Positions 23,535-32,870 of a stretch of 64,000 nucleotides of DNA are shown one piece after another (position 1 is the stretch's first letter; the number at the start of each line of letters is the position of its first letter). The stretch spans positions 1-64,000 of the forward strand of contig CASDTH010000044.1 in assembly GCA_949283655.1 (NCBI GenBank). The letters are read 5' to 3'. Position numbers and translations under genes: made by a program. The notes beneath the pieces were generated by a model. It had not been told where the DNA came from. It saw nothing but the letters and a program-made list of their open reading frames with translations, and ran no database searches. This DNA is from an uncultured bacterium. Lineage in GTDB: Bacteria > Bacillota > Clostridia > Oscillospirales > Acutalibacteraceae.

Positions 23535-24920
23535 TCACGGAGCTTCCGGCGTGCCGCATATCGCCGCTTGCAGCGCACGCATTGCCTCGCGGAAGGAATC
23601 TGCCGGGACGCCTGTGCTGGCCAACAGCAGGCTGGCATTGCCGTCTCCCGCGCTCTCGACGCGCACGGCAATGCCAGCCTGCTGTGCTTTTTGCTGCAAA
23701 GCAAGGGCCGGCTCTCCGCCGGATAAAGTTAGGCGCACCATCAGCCCAGAGGCGCAGACCTCCGCCTGTGCCTGCGGCCCAAACGCCAGACCGGCCGCTT
23801 CACACAGCGCGCGGCTTTTGCCCATATACAGCTTGCGTGCCTTGCGAATCTGGGCGGCCAGATGGCCATCGCGGATAAACTGGCACAGGGCGATCTGCTC
23901 CGCCTTGGAGGCGGTCTGATTATAAAGGCCGCCCCGCTGCTTATAGGCATCCATCAGGGAGGAGGGCAGCACCATAAAGCTCAACCGCAGCGAGGGCAGC
24001 AGCAGCTTGGAAAACGTGGCCATATAGAGCACGCTTCGCCCGCCGTCCAGCCCTTGCAGGGAAGGGACAGGATGCGTGAAATAGCGAAATTCACTGTCGT
24101 AATCATCCTCTACCACCAGACAACCGGCACGCCGGGCCACCTCGAGTAGCCTGAGCCTCTGCGAGACGGGCATCACGCTCCCCATCGCATCCATATGAGA
24201 AGGGGAGAGATACAGCAGCCGGACGCCATCCCGCTCCAGAGCAGAAAAATCATCGGCCGCCTGCCTGTAATGGCGGATGGAGAAGCCGTGGTCCTCCAGC
24301 ACGGCCTGGCCCTGTGCGAAGGAGTTGTTCCAAAAGCCGGCAGACGAACGATTCCCCAGCAGGGCGCACAGGATGTGCAACAGGCTTTGCACGCCGGCGC
24401 CAATCACAATTTGCTCCGGTGAGCAGACGACGTTCCGGCTTTGCGCCACATAGCCGCATATTGCAGCGCGCAGATCCGGCTCGCCCTGCGGTTCTCCATA
24501 GGAGAGCAGCCGCTGATCTGCACGCAGCGCACTTTTGATATAGCGGCGCCACAGGGCAAAATCAAAGCTTTCAGCATCCACGGAGGCGGAGGCAAAGTCA
24601 AACCGGAGAGGGGGCTTCTTCGGTATGCTGTGCGGCTTGGGCAGCAGGCCTGCATTCTCCGGGTTATAATCGAGGCGCGCAGCGTAGAATCCACTTTGCG
24701 GCCGTGCGACGGCATATCCTTCCGCCGCCAGCTGCGCATAAGCAGCCTCCACCGTGGTGCGGCTGACCTCCAGCTCCTGCGCACACCGCCGGATGGAGGG
24801 TAACCGTGCGCCCGCAGGCAGCTGGCCGGAGCTGATCAAATCCTTATAATGGCTGTAAACACGCAGATAAAGCGGCCCGCCAGAGCCGCTCTCCTGCCGG
24901 AATAAATCCTTGTTTTTCAT
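23535..24920 (-). CDS. MocR/PdxR-type regulator (GntR HTH fused to aminotransferase fold)
   Basis: The 461-aa protein joins an N-terminal winged helix (LPAGARLPSIRRCAQELEVS... RTTVEAAYAQL, residues about 35-75) to a fold-type I PLP aminotransferase domain. The aminotransferase part has the Asp of VVEDDYDSEFRY and the PLP lysine in ATFSKLLLPSLRL. Such proteins sense PLP or an aldimine and control vitamin B6, GABA or D-amino-acid genes. No pdxST, gabT or dat gene is adjacent, so the target is unknown and may be its own promoter. Divergent from the 25090 gene. Start ATG 24920 follows a promoter at 24973. Confidence 0.9.
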   Translation of the reverse strand: MKNKDLFRQESGSGGPLYLRVYSHYKDLISSGQLPAGARLPSIRRCAQELEVSRTTVEAAYAQLAAEGYAVARPQSGFYAARLDYNPENAGLLPKPHSIPKKPPLRFDFASASVDAESFDFALWRRYIKSALRADQRLLSYGEPQGEPDLRAAICGYVAQSRNVVCSPEQIVIGAGVQSLLHILCALLGNRSSAGFWNNSFAQGQAVLEDHGFSIRHYRQAADDFSALERDGVRLLYLSPSHMDAMGSVMPVSQRLRLLEVARRAGCLVVEDDYDSEFRYFTHPVPSLQGLDGGRSVLYMATFSKLLLPSLRLSFMVLPSSLMDAYKQRGGLYNQTASKAEQIALCQFIRDGHLAAQIRKARKLYMGKSRALCEAAGLAFGPQAQAEVCASGLMVRLTLSGGEPALALQQKAQQAGIAVRVESAGDGNASLLLASTGVPADSFREAMRALQAAICGTPEAP

Positions 24921-24972
24921 AAACTGACCTGCCTTATTTCCGATTTTTCACAAAAACAAAAAGTCCAATTTT

Positions 24973-25001
24973 AGTATAACTGGCGTTTACGGATTTGGCA
25001 A
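24973..25001 (-). promoter_or_regulatory. Promoter of the MocR-type gene
   Basis: On the minus strand TTGCCA (25001-24996) and TATACT (24978-24973) are 17 bp apart, about 52 bp upstream of the start. Confidence 0.7.
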
Positions 25002-25089
25002 GCGAAGATACATATTTGCAGGCCCTGCGCAGAAACTAGAGATACATGGGGGAATGCTCGTTCCCCTTTCAAAGAAAGGAGCGATTTCT

Positions 25090-25536
25090 ATGCCGGCAGA
25101 GCCGCAGGACCGTAATATTGAATGCCTGAATAAGATCTATCAAGGGGCGAAGATGGGATGCGAATCCATTTCCTTCCTGACGGAAAAGGTAACGGATGCA
25201 AACCTGCTCAATGATTTGCAGGAGCAGCATGACCAATATGCCAAGATTTCATGCCAGGCCTCGCAGGCGCTTTCGCAGCGCAAGGCGATGCCAAAGGATA
25301 AGGGACCGCTTGCACAGGCCGGGCTTTGGTCGGGTGTGCAGATGAATACCCTGATGGACAAATCCCCCAATCACATTGCAGAGATCATGATCAATGGCAA
25401 CACAATGGGATTGATCGAAACCACACGCACGATGAAGCAGTATTCCGACGTGCAGCCGGAGGTGCAATCCCTCGGCCAGGCGCTGATCCAAACGGAAGAG
25501 GCGGGCATTCAGAAGATGAAGCAATATCTTTCCTGA
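25090..25536 (+). CDS. Helical-bundle protein of unknown function (ferritin-like fold suspected)
   Basis: The 148-aa protein is predicted almost wholly alpha-helical, with QDRNIECLNKIYQGAKMG at the start and AEIMINGNTMGLIETTR in the second half. The pattern fits a four-helix bundle of the ferritin-like superfamily common in Ruminococcaceae. I see no full set of iron-ligand Glu/His residues, so metal binding is not claimed. ATG 25090 has AAAGGAG nine bases upstream; an in-frame start at 25054 lacks an SD. It is divergent from the MocR gene and ends at a strong terminator, so it is monocistronic. Confidence 0.7.
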   Translation: MPAEPQDRNIECLNKIYQGAKMGCESISFLTEKVTDANLLNDLQEQHDQYAKISCQASQALSQRKAMPKDKGPLAQAGLWSGVQMNTLMDKSPNHIAEIMINGNTMGLIETTRTMKQYSDVQPEVQSLGQALIQTEEAGIQKMKQYLS

Positions 25537-25544
25537 AGGGTTTT

Positions 25545-25587
25545 CGGGCGGTGTACAGAGTTGTCTGTGCACCGCCCGGATTTTTTA
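25545..25587 (+). terminator. Intrinsic terminator of the 25090 gene
   Basis: CGGGCGGTG pairs with CACCGCCCG, extended by TACAGA/TCTGTG around GTT, and is followed by ATTTTTTATTTT. Confidence 0.92.
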
Positions 25588-25589
25588 TT

Positions 25590-25910
25590 TTGTCTATTTT
25601 CGGCGGCAACCACACAAAGGCCCTGAGCGGGGAGCCTTATGTGCTTTCAACCCTGCCTAACTTTAAATAGGCCAATGCCGGTTTTTTTACAAAAGCAGGG
25701 GAATGAAAGTGTGTACAACGTAATCGGGCACCCATTAAACGATCAAATAAAGCTTACTGACCGCTGTTCACAATCAAAATTGATCTGTTTGCCCGCTCAG
25801 GCTGCAGGGGACCATGCCTTTCCCCCATCGGACAATGGGCCGCTTGCACGGTAGCGCAAAGGCGCTTCGGGCGTCAGATGCAAAGCTGACGCCCGCCCTC
25901 TAACCTTCTT
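25590..25910. other. Gene-free spacer between the 25090 and 25911 genes
   Basis: About 320 bp with no ORF that has an SD. The only structure is a stem GGGCGTCAG/CTGACGCCC at 25870-25895, possibly the terminator of the convergent 25911 gene although no T run follows. Confidence 0.5.
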
Positions 25911-26957
25911 TCAGCTCAGCTGCATTGGCCATGTGAGATAGTCGTTATACGGCATTTTTTCCACCGTATAAAATCCGGGAGGCGCCTTTAATAGCCATGG
26001 AATCCGATTCACAACCGTAGCGCAGGTGTGCTCCACTGTCGCCGGATGGCGGATGGAGCAATCCACATCCGGTTCGCCGAAAATTTTCCAATCGTTTAGG
26101 TCGCTTTCCCCAGGGGCGTAAACCTTGCCGACGCACTGGGTCACAATCGTAATGCCCTGCATGGTCTCTGTTGTCACCACGGCGGACATCCCCGTGCAGT
26201 CGCCCTTTGGAATCGTCTGGCCCAGTGTTTGGGAGTAGATATCCTCCTGGTGAAAGGTAGGGATACATTTCTGCGAGATACTGCGGATTGTCCACCCCAT
26301 CTTGGAGCAAAGTGCTTCGTTGGAATTCCAGACATAGGCCGGATCGCTATCTGCGCTGGCAATCGTCCGCTCAAACTCCTCTTTGCGCAAGCCCGCTCCG
26401 TGCGCCTGCGCCAGCGCCAACCCATAATCCTCTACATTGTAGCTTGTGATGCCCTCAATGCGGTCAATGCGATGGCAGCCGCCCGCCAGCACGCTGATGA
26501 GGTTGCACCAAAAAATATCCTGCATGCCGGTGCCGGTCAGCGTGCAGCCCTGTTGCTTTGCCAGGCGGTCCAACCGGTTGGTGATGCCTGGCGAGGTCGT
26601 CCATGGATAGAAGGCCTCCTCGCAGGTAGAGATCGCGTTGATACCGCGCTGCGCGCATTTTTCAAAAAACGGCTCCATATCCGTCATAAAGCTGAACAAC
26701 GTCAGGATTGCCACCTGTGCGTCGCAGCTGTCGAGCACTGCATCCGCATCGCCGCTGATGAGGATGCCCGTGCGATACCCCAACCCTGCAAAATCACCGA
26801 TATCCATGCCGGCAAGCTCCGGGTTCGTGTCGATTGCGCCGACGATCTCCGCTCCCTTCTCTACCAGATAACGAATCAGCACCTTGGCCATTTTACCGCA
26901 GCCGTATTGCACAACGCGGATTTTTTCAGGGAACGCACCCATCTCATAGGAACTCAT
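25911..26957 (-). CDS. DapB-like dehydrogenase, 2,4-diaminopentanoate dehydrogenase family
   Basis: The 348-aa protein has a Rossmann fold starting [17 protein letters not shown], with [16 protein letters not shown] following. This matches the NAD(P)H amine dehydrogenase group typified by 2,4-diaminopentanoate dehydrogenase (Ord) of Clostridial ornithine fermentation. Motifs [10 protein letters not shown] and GTGMQDIFW fit the C-terminal catalytic half. No other ornithine-pathway gene (oraS/E, ortA/B) is nearby, so the substrate could differ. ATG 26957 has AAGGAG nine bases upstream; the open frame to 27059 lacks an SD. It is probably its own transcription unit downstream of tcdA's terminator. 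Confidence 0.8.
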   Translation of the reverse strand: MSSYEMGAFPEKIRVVQYGCGKMAKVLIRYLVEKGAEIVGAIDTNPELAGMDIGDFAGLGYRTGILISGDADAVLDSCDAQVAILTLFSFMTDMEPFFEKCAQRGINAISTCEEAFYPWTTSPGITNRLDRLAKQQGCTLTGTGMQDIFWCNLISVLAGGCHRIDRIEGITSYNVEDYGLALAQAHGAGLRKEEFERTIASADSDPAYVWNSNEALCSKMGWTIRSISQKCIPTFHQEDIYSQTLGQTIPKGDCTGMSAVVTTETMQGITIVTQCVGKVYAPGESDLNDWKIFGEPDVDCSIRHPATVEHTCATVVNRIPWLLKAPPGFYTVEKMPYNDYLTWPMQLS

Positions 26958-27016
26958 TTGGAAACACTCCTTTTCCCCGGCCGGGCCGGGGTTTGTTTGG
27001 CACTCCTCCCGACCGG

Positions 27017-27051
27017 AAAAAAGTGCCGCCGGAATTATTGTATCCGGCGGC
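27017..27051 (-). terminator. Intrinsic terminator of tcdA
   Basis: On the minus strand GCCGCCGGA pairs with TCCGGCGGC around a 9-nt loop and is followed by AC then TTTTTT. It lies 33 bp past the stop of tcdA. Confidence 0.88.
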
Positions 27052-27083
27052 TTGTGCAATATACCAGAGCGCAGCAGGCCCAG

Positions 27084-27788
27084 TTACCCCCTGCTCAGGG
27101 TGCGGATGACCTCGCCGGCGAGCAGTAGCCCCGCCACGGGAGGCACAAAGGAGAGGCTCCCTGGCACGGCCCGTTTCTCCCCCTCTGCACAGGGGGCGGG
27201 CTGCACCGGCTCCTCCCGGGAATAGACCACTCGCAGCGACCGGACGCCTCGCTTCTTCAGCTCCCGGCGCATCACGCGGCAGAGCGGGCACACCTGCGTG
27301 TCATACACATCAGCCACCTCAAAGCGGGAAGGGTCCAGCTTGTTGCCCGTGCCCATGCAGGAGATGATAGGCGTTCCCATCTCCTGCGCGCGGCAGGCAA
27401 GGTCGATCTTCGCGCTGACAGTATCGACGGCATCCAAAATAAAATCATACTGCGCCTCCCAAAACCGCGGCGCATTCTCCGGCAGATAAAATTCCGGCAC
27501 AGGGTGCACAACGCACGCGGGGTTAATATCCAACACCCGCTCGCAGGCCACTTCCACCTTGAACCTGCCCAGCGTGGAGTGCAGGGCGAAAAGCTGGCGG
27601 TTGAGATTCGTCGGGGAGACGGTATCGTGATCCACCAGCGTCAACTCCCCGATTCCGGCGCGGGCAAGGGCTTCCACCGCAAAGGATCCCACGCCGCCAA
27701 GACCAAATACGATCACATGGCTGCGCTGTAAGCGCGCTACGGCCGCCTCCCCCAGAAGCATCCGCTCGCGTAAAAATGCATCCGCCAC
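27084..27788 (-). CDS. tcdA: tRNA threonylcarbamoyladenosine dehydratase (TcdA/CsdL)
   Basis: The 234-aa ThiF/E1-like enzyme uses ATP to convert t6A37 to cyclic ct6A in ANN-decoding tRNAs. The N-terminal ATP loop is VFGLGGVGSFAVEALARAG, followed by LVDHDTVSPTNLNRQ, DAVDTVSAKI and the Cys-containing CPLCRVMRRELKKRG and VVYSREEP motifs typical of YgdL. Length is slightly under the E. coli protein (268). The start at ATG 27788 gives the family N-terminus (FLRERMLLGEAA). It appears monocistronic; an extended -10 TGCTACAAT lies about 30-40 bp upstream. ThiF and MoeB relatives are less likely because of the YSREEP motif. Confidence 0.88.
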   Translation of the reverse strand: MADAFLRERMLLGEAAVARLQRSHVIVFGLGGVGSFAVEALARAGIGELTLVDHDTVSPTNLNRQLFALHSTLGRFKVEVACERVLDINPACVVHPVPEFYLPENAPRFWEAQYDFILDAVDTVSAKIDLACRAQEMGTPIISCMGTGNKLDPSRFEVADVYDTQVCPLCRVMRRELKKRGVRSLRVVYSREEPVQPAPCAEGEKRAVPGSLSFVPPVAGLLLAGEVIRTLSRG

Positions 27789-27944
27789 AAAGCTCCCCCC
27801 TATCGCGTTTCTCTGGCTTTATTGTAGCACAAGGGGGCGCTGTATGCCAGATGGTTCTTTTGCAGAGCCGGTAATATGCGAGGTGCTTCTACCCACCGCT
27901 GCGTTTTATCAGCCAGCGCGGTGCTTATAAAGCAGAAAATACGG

Positions 27945-27973
27945 TTGCGTTTTCGCTGCAATCATGCTATATT
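27945..27973 (+). promoter_or_regulatory. Promoter of the GH20 gene
   Basis: TTGCGT (27945-27950) and TATATT (27968-27973) are 17 bp apart, with TGC directly before the -10. Confidence 0.7.
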
Positions 27974-28005
27974 GACCGGGATGAAAAACAATGGGGGTTC
28001 CAATT

Positions 28006-30435
28006 ATGCGCAGAATCAGAAAAAAAGAGCTGGCGGCCGGCAAAAAAGCGCCGCTCACCATCGCCTATGACGCTTCTAGCCAGAAGATCCGGCTCTCTGT
28101 GCCGGAGGGCTATCAGGCCGTGCTCCACGGCACGGATTGCCCACAGATTGTCGCAAGGGATTTGACCGTTCACCCGCCGCTGACTGAACAGGAGGTGCTG
28201 CTCTCCTTCGAGGTGAGCAGCCCTGCGGGCGAGCAGGTGATAACCGGGGATTATTCGATTCAAATCCCGGGCCTTTACCACACAAAGCCCGCGCACCCAA
28301 AGCCTGCCGTGATCCCGGAGCTTGCGCAATGGCACAGTGCGGATGGCGGCTGGTTTTGCCCCTCCGAGAGCTCCGCGCTGACCGTATCCTCCGGCGCGGC
28401 TGCGCTTCTTTCCAGTGTAGCGGAGGAATTCCGGCAGGATTACCGGGAGATCACCGGTATGGAGCTGCCGCTGCGCAGCGGCACGCCGCAGAATGGGGAT
28501 TTTTATCTGTCGCTGGAGGAAGAGGAGGCTTATCTTGGGGAGGAGGGCTACCGCATTGAAACCGGCGCATGCATCCGGCTGATCTCCAGCCATCCGTGCG
28601 GTGTCTACTGGGCAACACGCACGATCCTGCAAATGCTGCGGCAAAGCGGCGCCCCTTACCGCCTGCCCTGTGGGGAGATTCGGGATTACCCCAAATACCC
28701 GCTGCGCGGTTTTATGCTGGACGTGGGCCGGCGGCCCTTTTCGCTGGAGATTCTGCGCGATGTGATCCGCAACATGGCTTGGTATAAAATGAACGACCTC
28801 CAGCTGCATTTGAGCGATAACTACATCTGGCTGGAAGATTATAACCAGAGCGGCCAGGAGCGGGACAGCTTCGATGCCTACGAGGCGATGCGGCTGGAAT
28901 CCAGCCTGCACAACGAGGCGGGCCAGACGGCTACAGCGAAGGACTACTCCTATTCCAAGGCCGACTTTAAGGCCCTGATCGAGGAGGCGCGGGAGCGCTT
29001 TCATGTGCATATCGTGCCAGAGATCGACGTGCCTGCGCACGCACTTTCCTTTACCAAGGTGTTCCCCGAATGCATGGTGGAGGGGCAGACCTCTCCCCTG
29101 CAAAAGGGGCGCCCGCTGACGGACCACTTGGATATCAGCAGGCCAGAGGCGATTGAACTGGTCAAACGGATTTATGACGACTATACCCACGGGGATGCTC
29201 CCGTGTTCGATGCGGAAACCACCGTCCACATCGGTGCAGACGAATTTTTGTCGGATTACGGCGCATACCGCCGCTTTGTCAACACCCTGGTGCCGTATTT
29301 GAAGCAGACAAACCCCGTCCGGCTCTGGGGCGGCTTTACGTGGATTAAGGATCAGCCTGTTACCCCAATTCTCCCTGAGGCAATTGAAAACGTGCAGCTG
29401 AACCTTTGGTCCAACAGCTGGGCGGACGGCATGGAGATGTATGAGATGGGCTTCCAGCTCATCAACACGATCGATCACCTGCTGTACATGGTGCCCAACG
29501 GAAAGGGGCGGCGGGGCAGTTACATGGACTTGCTCCATAAAAAACGGGTTTTCAAGCTGTTTGAGCCGCGCAAAATTCGCCTAAAAAACGGCAAATACCG
29601 GGCGCTGCCCGCAGGAGACCCACAAATGCTTGGCGCGGCCTACGCTTTATGGAACGATAACATTGACAAAAAGGCCTCCGGCCTGACGGAGGCGGATCTT
29701 TTCCTCCGGTTTTTTGACGCACTGCCGCTCTTTTCAGAGAAAACCTGGGCCAACGGGCAGGAAAAGGGCAGCGCAGCCGCAATTGACAAGCTTGCCTGCC
29801 GGCTCGCATTCGCCCCGGGCAGCAATCCGCTGCGCCGTTCCCCGGCAGCAAAAGGATTGTTTGCGGATTACCGCTTTGACAATGAGCAGCCGCAGAAGGA
29901 TCGCTCCGGCAACGGACGCGATCTGGCGGAGCCGGTGGGGGCGGATTTCGGCAAGGGCCTTTCCCTGCACGGAGGCGCAAGCTATGTGCCGGCGGTTACC
30001 GGCAGCCTGGAGCCCGGCAGCTTCCTGGAGATGGAACTCACGCTGGAGGAGAACGCGCCCGGCCAGATTCTGCTGGAAAGCGACGCCCCCTATGGCGCAT
30101 ACGACATCCGTATCACCGCAGGTGGGAAGCTCGGTTTCACACGAGAGGGCTATGAATATGAATTCCCCTGTGGGCTCCCGCTGCACACGAAGCTAACCCT
30201 GCGGATTGAAACCCGGCTGCAAAAGACAACGCTCACCGTCAATGGCGGCAAGCCGGTTCCGGCTGTGGGGAAATTCATTCACAACGGCACAGTCCGGTGC
30301 GAAGGGCTCACAAATGCTACCCTCTTCCTGCCGGTGGGGCGCATCGGCTCCCAAACGAACGCCGCCAAGGCTGTGCTTGCCTCGTTGCGAATGGGCAAGC
30401 TTCCAAAGGAACGCAAAAAAACAATTTTTCAATAA
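28006..30435 (+). CDS. GH20 beta-N-acetylhexosaminidase
   Basis: The 809-aa glycosidase removes terminal GlcNAc/GalNAc by substrate-assisted catalysis. It has an N-terminal chitobiase/GH20b-like domain, the barrel start PLRGFMLDVGRRPF, MNDLQLHLSDN, EIDVPAHALSF, the catalytic Asp-Glu pair in HIGADEF, and LNLWSN. A C-terminal region (about 620-800) reads as a LamG/concanavalin-like domain (DRSGNGRDL, FLEMELTLEE). No signal peptide is seen, so it may act inside the cell on imported oligosaccharides. ATG 28006 has GGGGG eight bases upstream; ATG 27991 is an equal in-frame option. It is downstream of a clear promoter and appears monocistronic. Confidence 0.92.
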   Translation: MRRIRKKELAAGKKAPLTIAYDASSQKIRLSVPEGYQAVLHGTDCPQIVARDLTVHPPLTEQEVLLSFEVSSPAGEQVITGDYSIQIPGLYHTKPAHPKPAVIPELAQWHSADGGWFCPSESSALTVSSGAAALLSSVAEEFRQDYREITGMELPLRSGTPQNGDFYLSLEEEEAYLGEEGYRIETGACIRLISSHPCGVYWATRTILQMLRQSGAPYRLPCGEIRDYPKYPLRGFMLDVGRRPFSLEILRDVIRNMAWYKMNDLQLHLSDNYIWLEDYNQSGQERDSFDAYEAMRLESSLHNEAGQTATAKDYSYSKADFKALIEEARERFHVHIVPEIDVPAHALSFTKVFPECMVEGQTSPLQKGRPLTDHLDISRPEAIELVKRIYDDYTHGDAPVFDAETTVHIGADEFLSDYGAYRRFVNTLVPYLKQTNPVRLWGGFTWIKDQPVTPILPEAIENVQLNLWSNSWADGMEMYEMGFQLINTIDHLLYMVPNGKGRRGSYMDLLHKKRVFKLFEPRKIRLKNGKYRALPAGDPQMLGAAYALWNDNIDKKASGLTEADLFLRFFDALPLFSEKTWANGQEKGSAAAIDKLACRLAFAPGSNPLRRSPAAKGLFADYRFDNEQPQKDRSGNGRDLAEPVGADFGKGLSLHGGASYVPAVTGSLEPGSFLEMELTLEENAPGQILLESDAPYGAYDIRITAGGKLGFTREGYEYEFPCGLPLHTKLTLRIETRLQKTTLTVNGGKPVPAVGKFIHNGTVRCEGLTNATLFLPVGRIGSQTNAAKAVLASLRMGKLPKERKKTIFQ

Positions 30436-30551
30436 TTTTCATTCAAAATGACTCGCACTGTTTTTGTGCTTTGTGCTTGTTACCTGAGAAGGTGGAGAAA
30501 AGATGCGGCCCTTTTGCAGATTAGGGGCAAAGCCGGTCATTCTAAATCAGC

Positions 30552-30596
30552 GCCCCACGGCAGTTCGTACAACCTGCCGTGGGGCGCCTTTTCATC
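30552..30596 (+). terminator. Terminator-like hairpin after the GH20 gene
   Basis: GCGCCCCACGGCAG pairs perfectly with CTGCCGTGGGGCGC around TTCGTACAAC and is followed by CTTTTC. It lies about 120 bp past the GH20 stop and between convergent genes. Confidence 0.7.
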
Positions 30597-30707
30597 GGTT
30601 TCGTTTGCATGGGAGAGCAGAGGGCGGCAGCGGATTTTTTCAGCGCTGCCTGGTCCGCCTGCGCAAAGGGCGTTCTCCTCTGAATCAGCCTCGCTTTGGG
30701 CAACGGC

Positions 30708-32870
30708 TCAAAACACCAAAAGGCGGAACAGGAGCTTCTGCCAGAGCGGCAGCGCATCGTAAGTGGTGTGTTCCGCCCGCAGCGCTTCGCCAAGGAGGCG
30801 CTCCAGCTCCTCCGAGGTGAGCGTGTGACGGCTGAATTTTGCCTTGCGGGCAAGCGCCTGCGCCTCCCCGCTGATTGTGTAGCCAAAGCGGGCGAGGCGG
30901 CAGAGATAGGCGTAAACTGCCAGGGCCGCCCGGTTCCGATCCTTTTGGGCAAACGAGAGCTTTCTGCGCCGCGTCAGCTCCAGCCGCACGGCGACCAGCG
31001 CAATGAGCAGCAGGCCAACAAGCGCTGAGGCCAGCCAATAGGCGGTTTTTGGCTCCTCCGGGGCAGCTGCGTCCCCTTGCGTAGGCGCCTGGGTAGGCAG
31101 CGTCTCATGGGAGGCGGCGTCCGTATCCGATTCCTCCCGGAGGGTGGCCGCTCCGCCGGGCGTCGCCTCCACCGGAGTCCAGCCCTGGCCGTCAACCCAG
31201 ACTTCCACCCAGGCATGCGCTTGCCGGTCTGGGATTTCGGCATTGCCCTCCGCATTGAAATTATTTTCTTTTACCGTATAGCCCTCTACATACCGCGCCG
31301 GCACATCCAGCGCACGCATCAGAGCAGCCGCCGCGCTCGCGAAGTGGATGCAGTAGCCCTGTGGCCGCTCCGTCAGGAAATAGAGGACAAAATCCTCCCC
31401 CTCCGGAAGGGGACCCGGGCGCTCTGTATAGGCACCGGCCCCGGCCACCACGCTGGCCACCGCCTGTGCGGTGCGCAGCCAATCCTCCGGGCCCGCAGAA
31501 GCCTCTAGCCCGGCTTGCTCCGCATAGGCAAGCAATTCTGCCCGGATGCCCTCCGGCAGCTGCGTGTAAAGCTGCTCTATCTGGCGCTCATAGGCGCGCT
31601 CCCGCTCCTTGACGCGGGCAGAAATACGCGCTTGCACCGCCTCGCGAAGAGGGCTGTAGAACGAGAGGGTGTAGACCCCGTCAATCGAGCCAATGTAGGC
31701 ATCCTGCGTAAAGGACAGCTCCGCCTGCGGGCTTTCCAGACGGGCAAGCTGATAGGGGTGATACAAATAGGCGCGGTTGGCCGAGATGTTTTCCACTGTG
31801 AGCGAAAACGCTTCTGGCAAATCGCCCCCTCCGCCGAGCCCCTCGAGCGCATCCCGCGTGTAGAGCAGCGGCTGAAACGAAACGCCCATTTCTTCATACG
31901 CCTCTGCGGAAGGCACCTCCCAGGAAGATCCCGTGTAAACAGCGCCCGCCCAAGCGCGCAGGTAGAGCGATTGCGGCTGCTCCATCTGCACGCGCAGCGC
32001 CGTTTGCCCGGTGAAATTCAGCTCGCCAGCATTTGTTAGATCCGTACTGCCGGGCGAGCCTGTCATCGGCGCGCCCAGGGTGGGGCTGGGGGATGCGCTC
32101 TCGCCGGCCTCCAGCAGCTCGGAAGCCGCCTGAAGCAGCTCGCTGCGCACCCGCGCAACGGAGTCGGAGGGGCGGTAGCTATCCGGAGGGGCGCATAAGA
32201 CCAGAAGCGCGGTTAAAAGAAATGCAAAGGGGGCGAGAATGAGACCGGCTTTTGCCGCCGGCAGCTGCCCGGCGCGGCTGGCCCTGCCGGAGAGCAGCAG
32301 CGCCGCCCAAAAGCCCACGAGCAGCACCAGCGCCCAAGCGGAGGGGAGAAGCCCCACGACAGCGGCGATCCCCAAAAACGGGGCCGTAGCGAGAAACGAA
32401 AAGAAAAAGCTGCGCGCTTTGATAACCGCCCAGGCGAGGTAACCCACCAGCGGAAATTGCACCACGCGGAAAAACATACGGCATGCCGCCAGATCCTCCT
32501 GCGATTGCGGCGGGGCAAAATGGCCAAGCCCGGTGAAAACCACCGACGCCTGGGTGGAGAATTGCTCTGCCACAAACACCGCCCCACTGACCACCTGCCG
32601 AAGAGCGAGAGCGGACAGCGCCCCCCACACCAAAAAAGCGGCGAGGTAGGCAATCCCACGATGTTTGGGGAGTAAAAAAAGGGTCAGGAATAACAGCGCC
32701 GTTGGCAGCGCCCAATACAAGGCAGTCTGCGCCTCGGGCAAATAAAACGATTGAAAAAAGCAAAACAACGTGCCGTATACACCGGACAGCAGCAACATGG
32801 CGCCGCTAAAAAAACGCACAGCATAACCGGCAACCTGCCCGGCAGTGCGAGAGGATGCAGGCGATTTCAT
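30708..32870 (-). CDS. Membrane-anchored transglutaminase-like protein (TgpA type)
   Basis: The 720-aa protein has about six N-terminal membrane helices (residues 15-240), an extracytoplasmic transglutaminase core with Cys in PQGYCIHFASAA, His in RQAHAWVEVW and the third position in TPVEATPGG, then a late membrane helix and a cytosolic DUF4129-like tail. In the canonical triad the third residue is Asp; here it is Glu. The gene overlaps the upstream DUF58 gene by ATGA and completes the moxR-DUF58-TGc operon, a widespread arrangement thought to act on the cell envelope. Its ATG has GGAGGGAG seven bases upstream. Confidence 0.9.
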   Translation of the reverse strand: MKSPASSRTAGQVAGYAVRFFSGAMLLLSGVYGTLFCFFQSFYLPEAQTALYWALPTALLFLTLFLLPKHRGIAYLAAFLVWGALSALALRQVVSGAVFVAEQFSTQASVVFTGLGHFAPPQSQEDLAACRMFFRVVQFPLVGYLAWAVIKARSFFFSFLATAPFLGIAAVVGLLPSAWALVLLVGFWAALLLSGRASRAGQLPAAKAGLILAPFAFLLTALLVLCAPPDSYRPSDSVARVRSELLQAASELLEAGESASPSPTLGAPMTGSPGSTDLTNAGELNFTGQTALRVQMEQPQSLYLRAWAGAVYTGSSWEVPSAEAYEEMGVSFQPLLYTRDALEGLGGGGDLPEAFSLTVENISANRAYLYHPYQLARLESPQAELSFTQDAYIGSIDGVYTLSFYSPLREAVQARISARVKERERAYERQIEQLYTQLPEGIRAELLAYAEQAGLEASAGPEDWLRTAQAVASVVAGAGAYTERPGPLPEGEDFVLYFLTERPQGYCIHFASAAAALMRALDVPARYVEGYTVKENNFNAEGNAEIPDRQAHAWVEVWVDGQGWTPVEATPGGAATLREESDTDAASHETLPTQAPTQGDAAAPEEPKTAYWLASALVGLLLIALVAVRLELTRRRKLSFAQKDRNRAALAVYAYLCRLARFGYTISGEAQALARKAKFSRHTLTSEELERLLGEALRAEHTTYDALPLWQKLLFRLLVF

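Noticed and set aside
25639-25854. 71-aa open frame in the spacer
   Set aside because: No SD, no recognisable domain and mixed composition; most likely chance.
27967-29538. 523-aa open frame opposite the GH20 gene
   Set aside because: GC-rich antisense shadow of a gene with all GH20 catalytic motifs.
30448-30762. 104-aa open frame after the GH20 gene
   Set aside because: It spans the terminator hairpin and overlaps the 3' end of the transglutaminase gene on the other strand; no SD.
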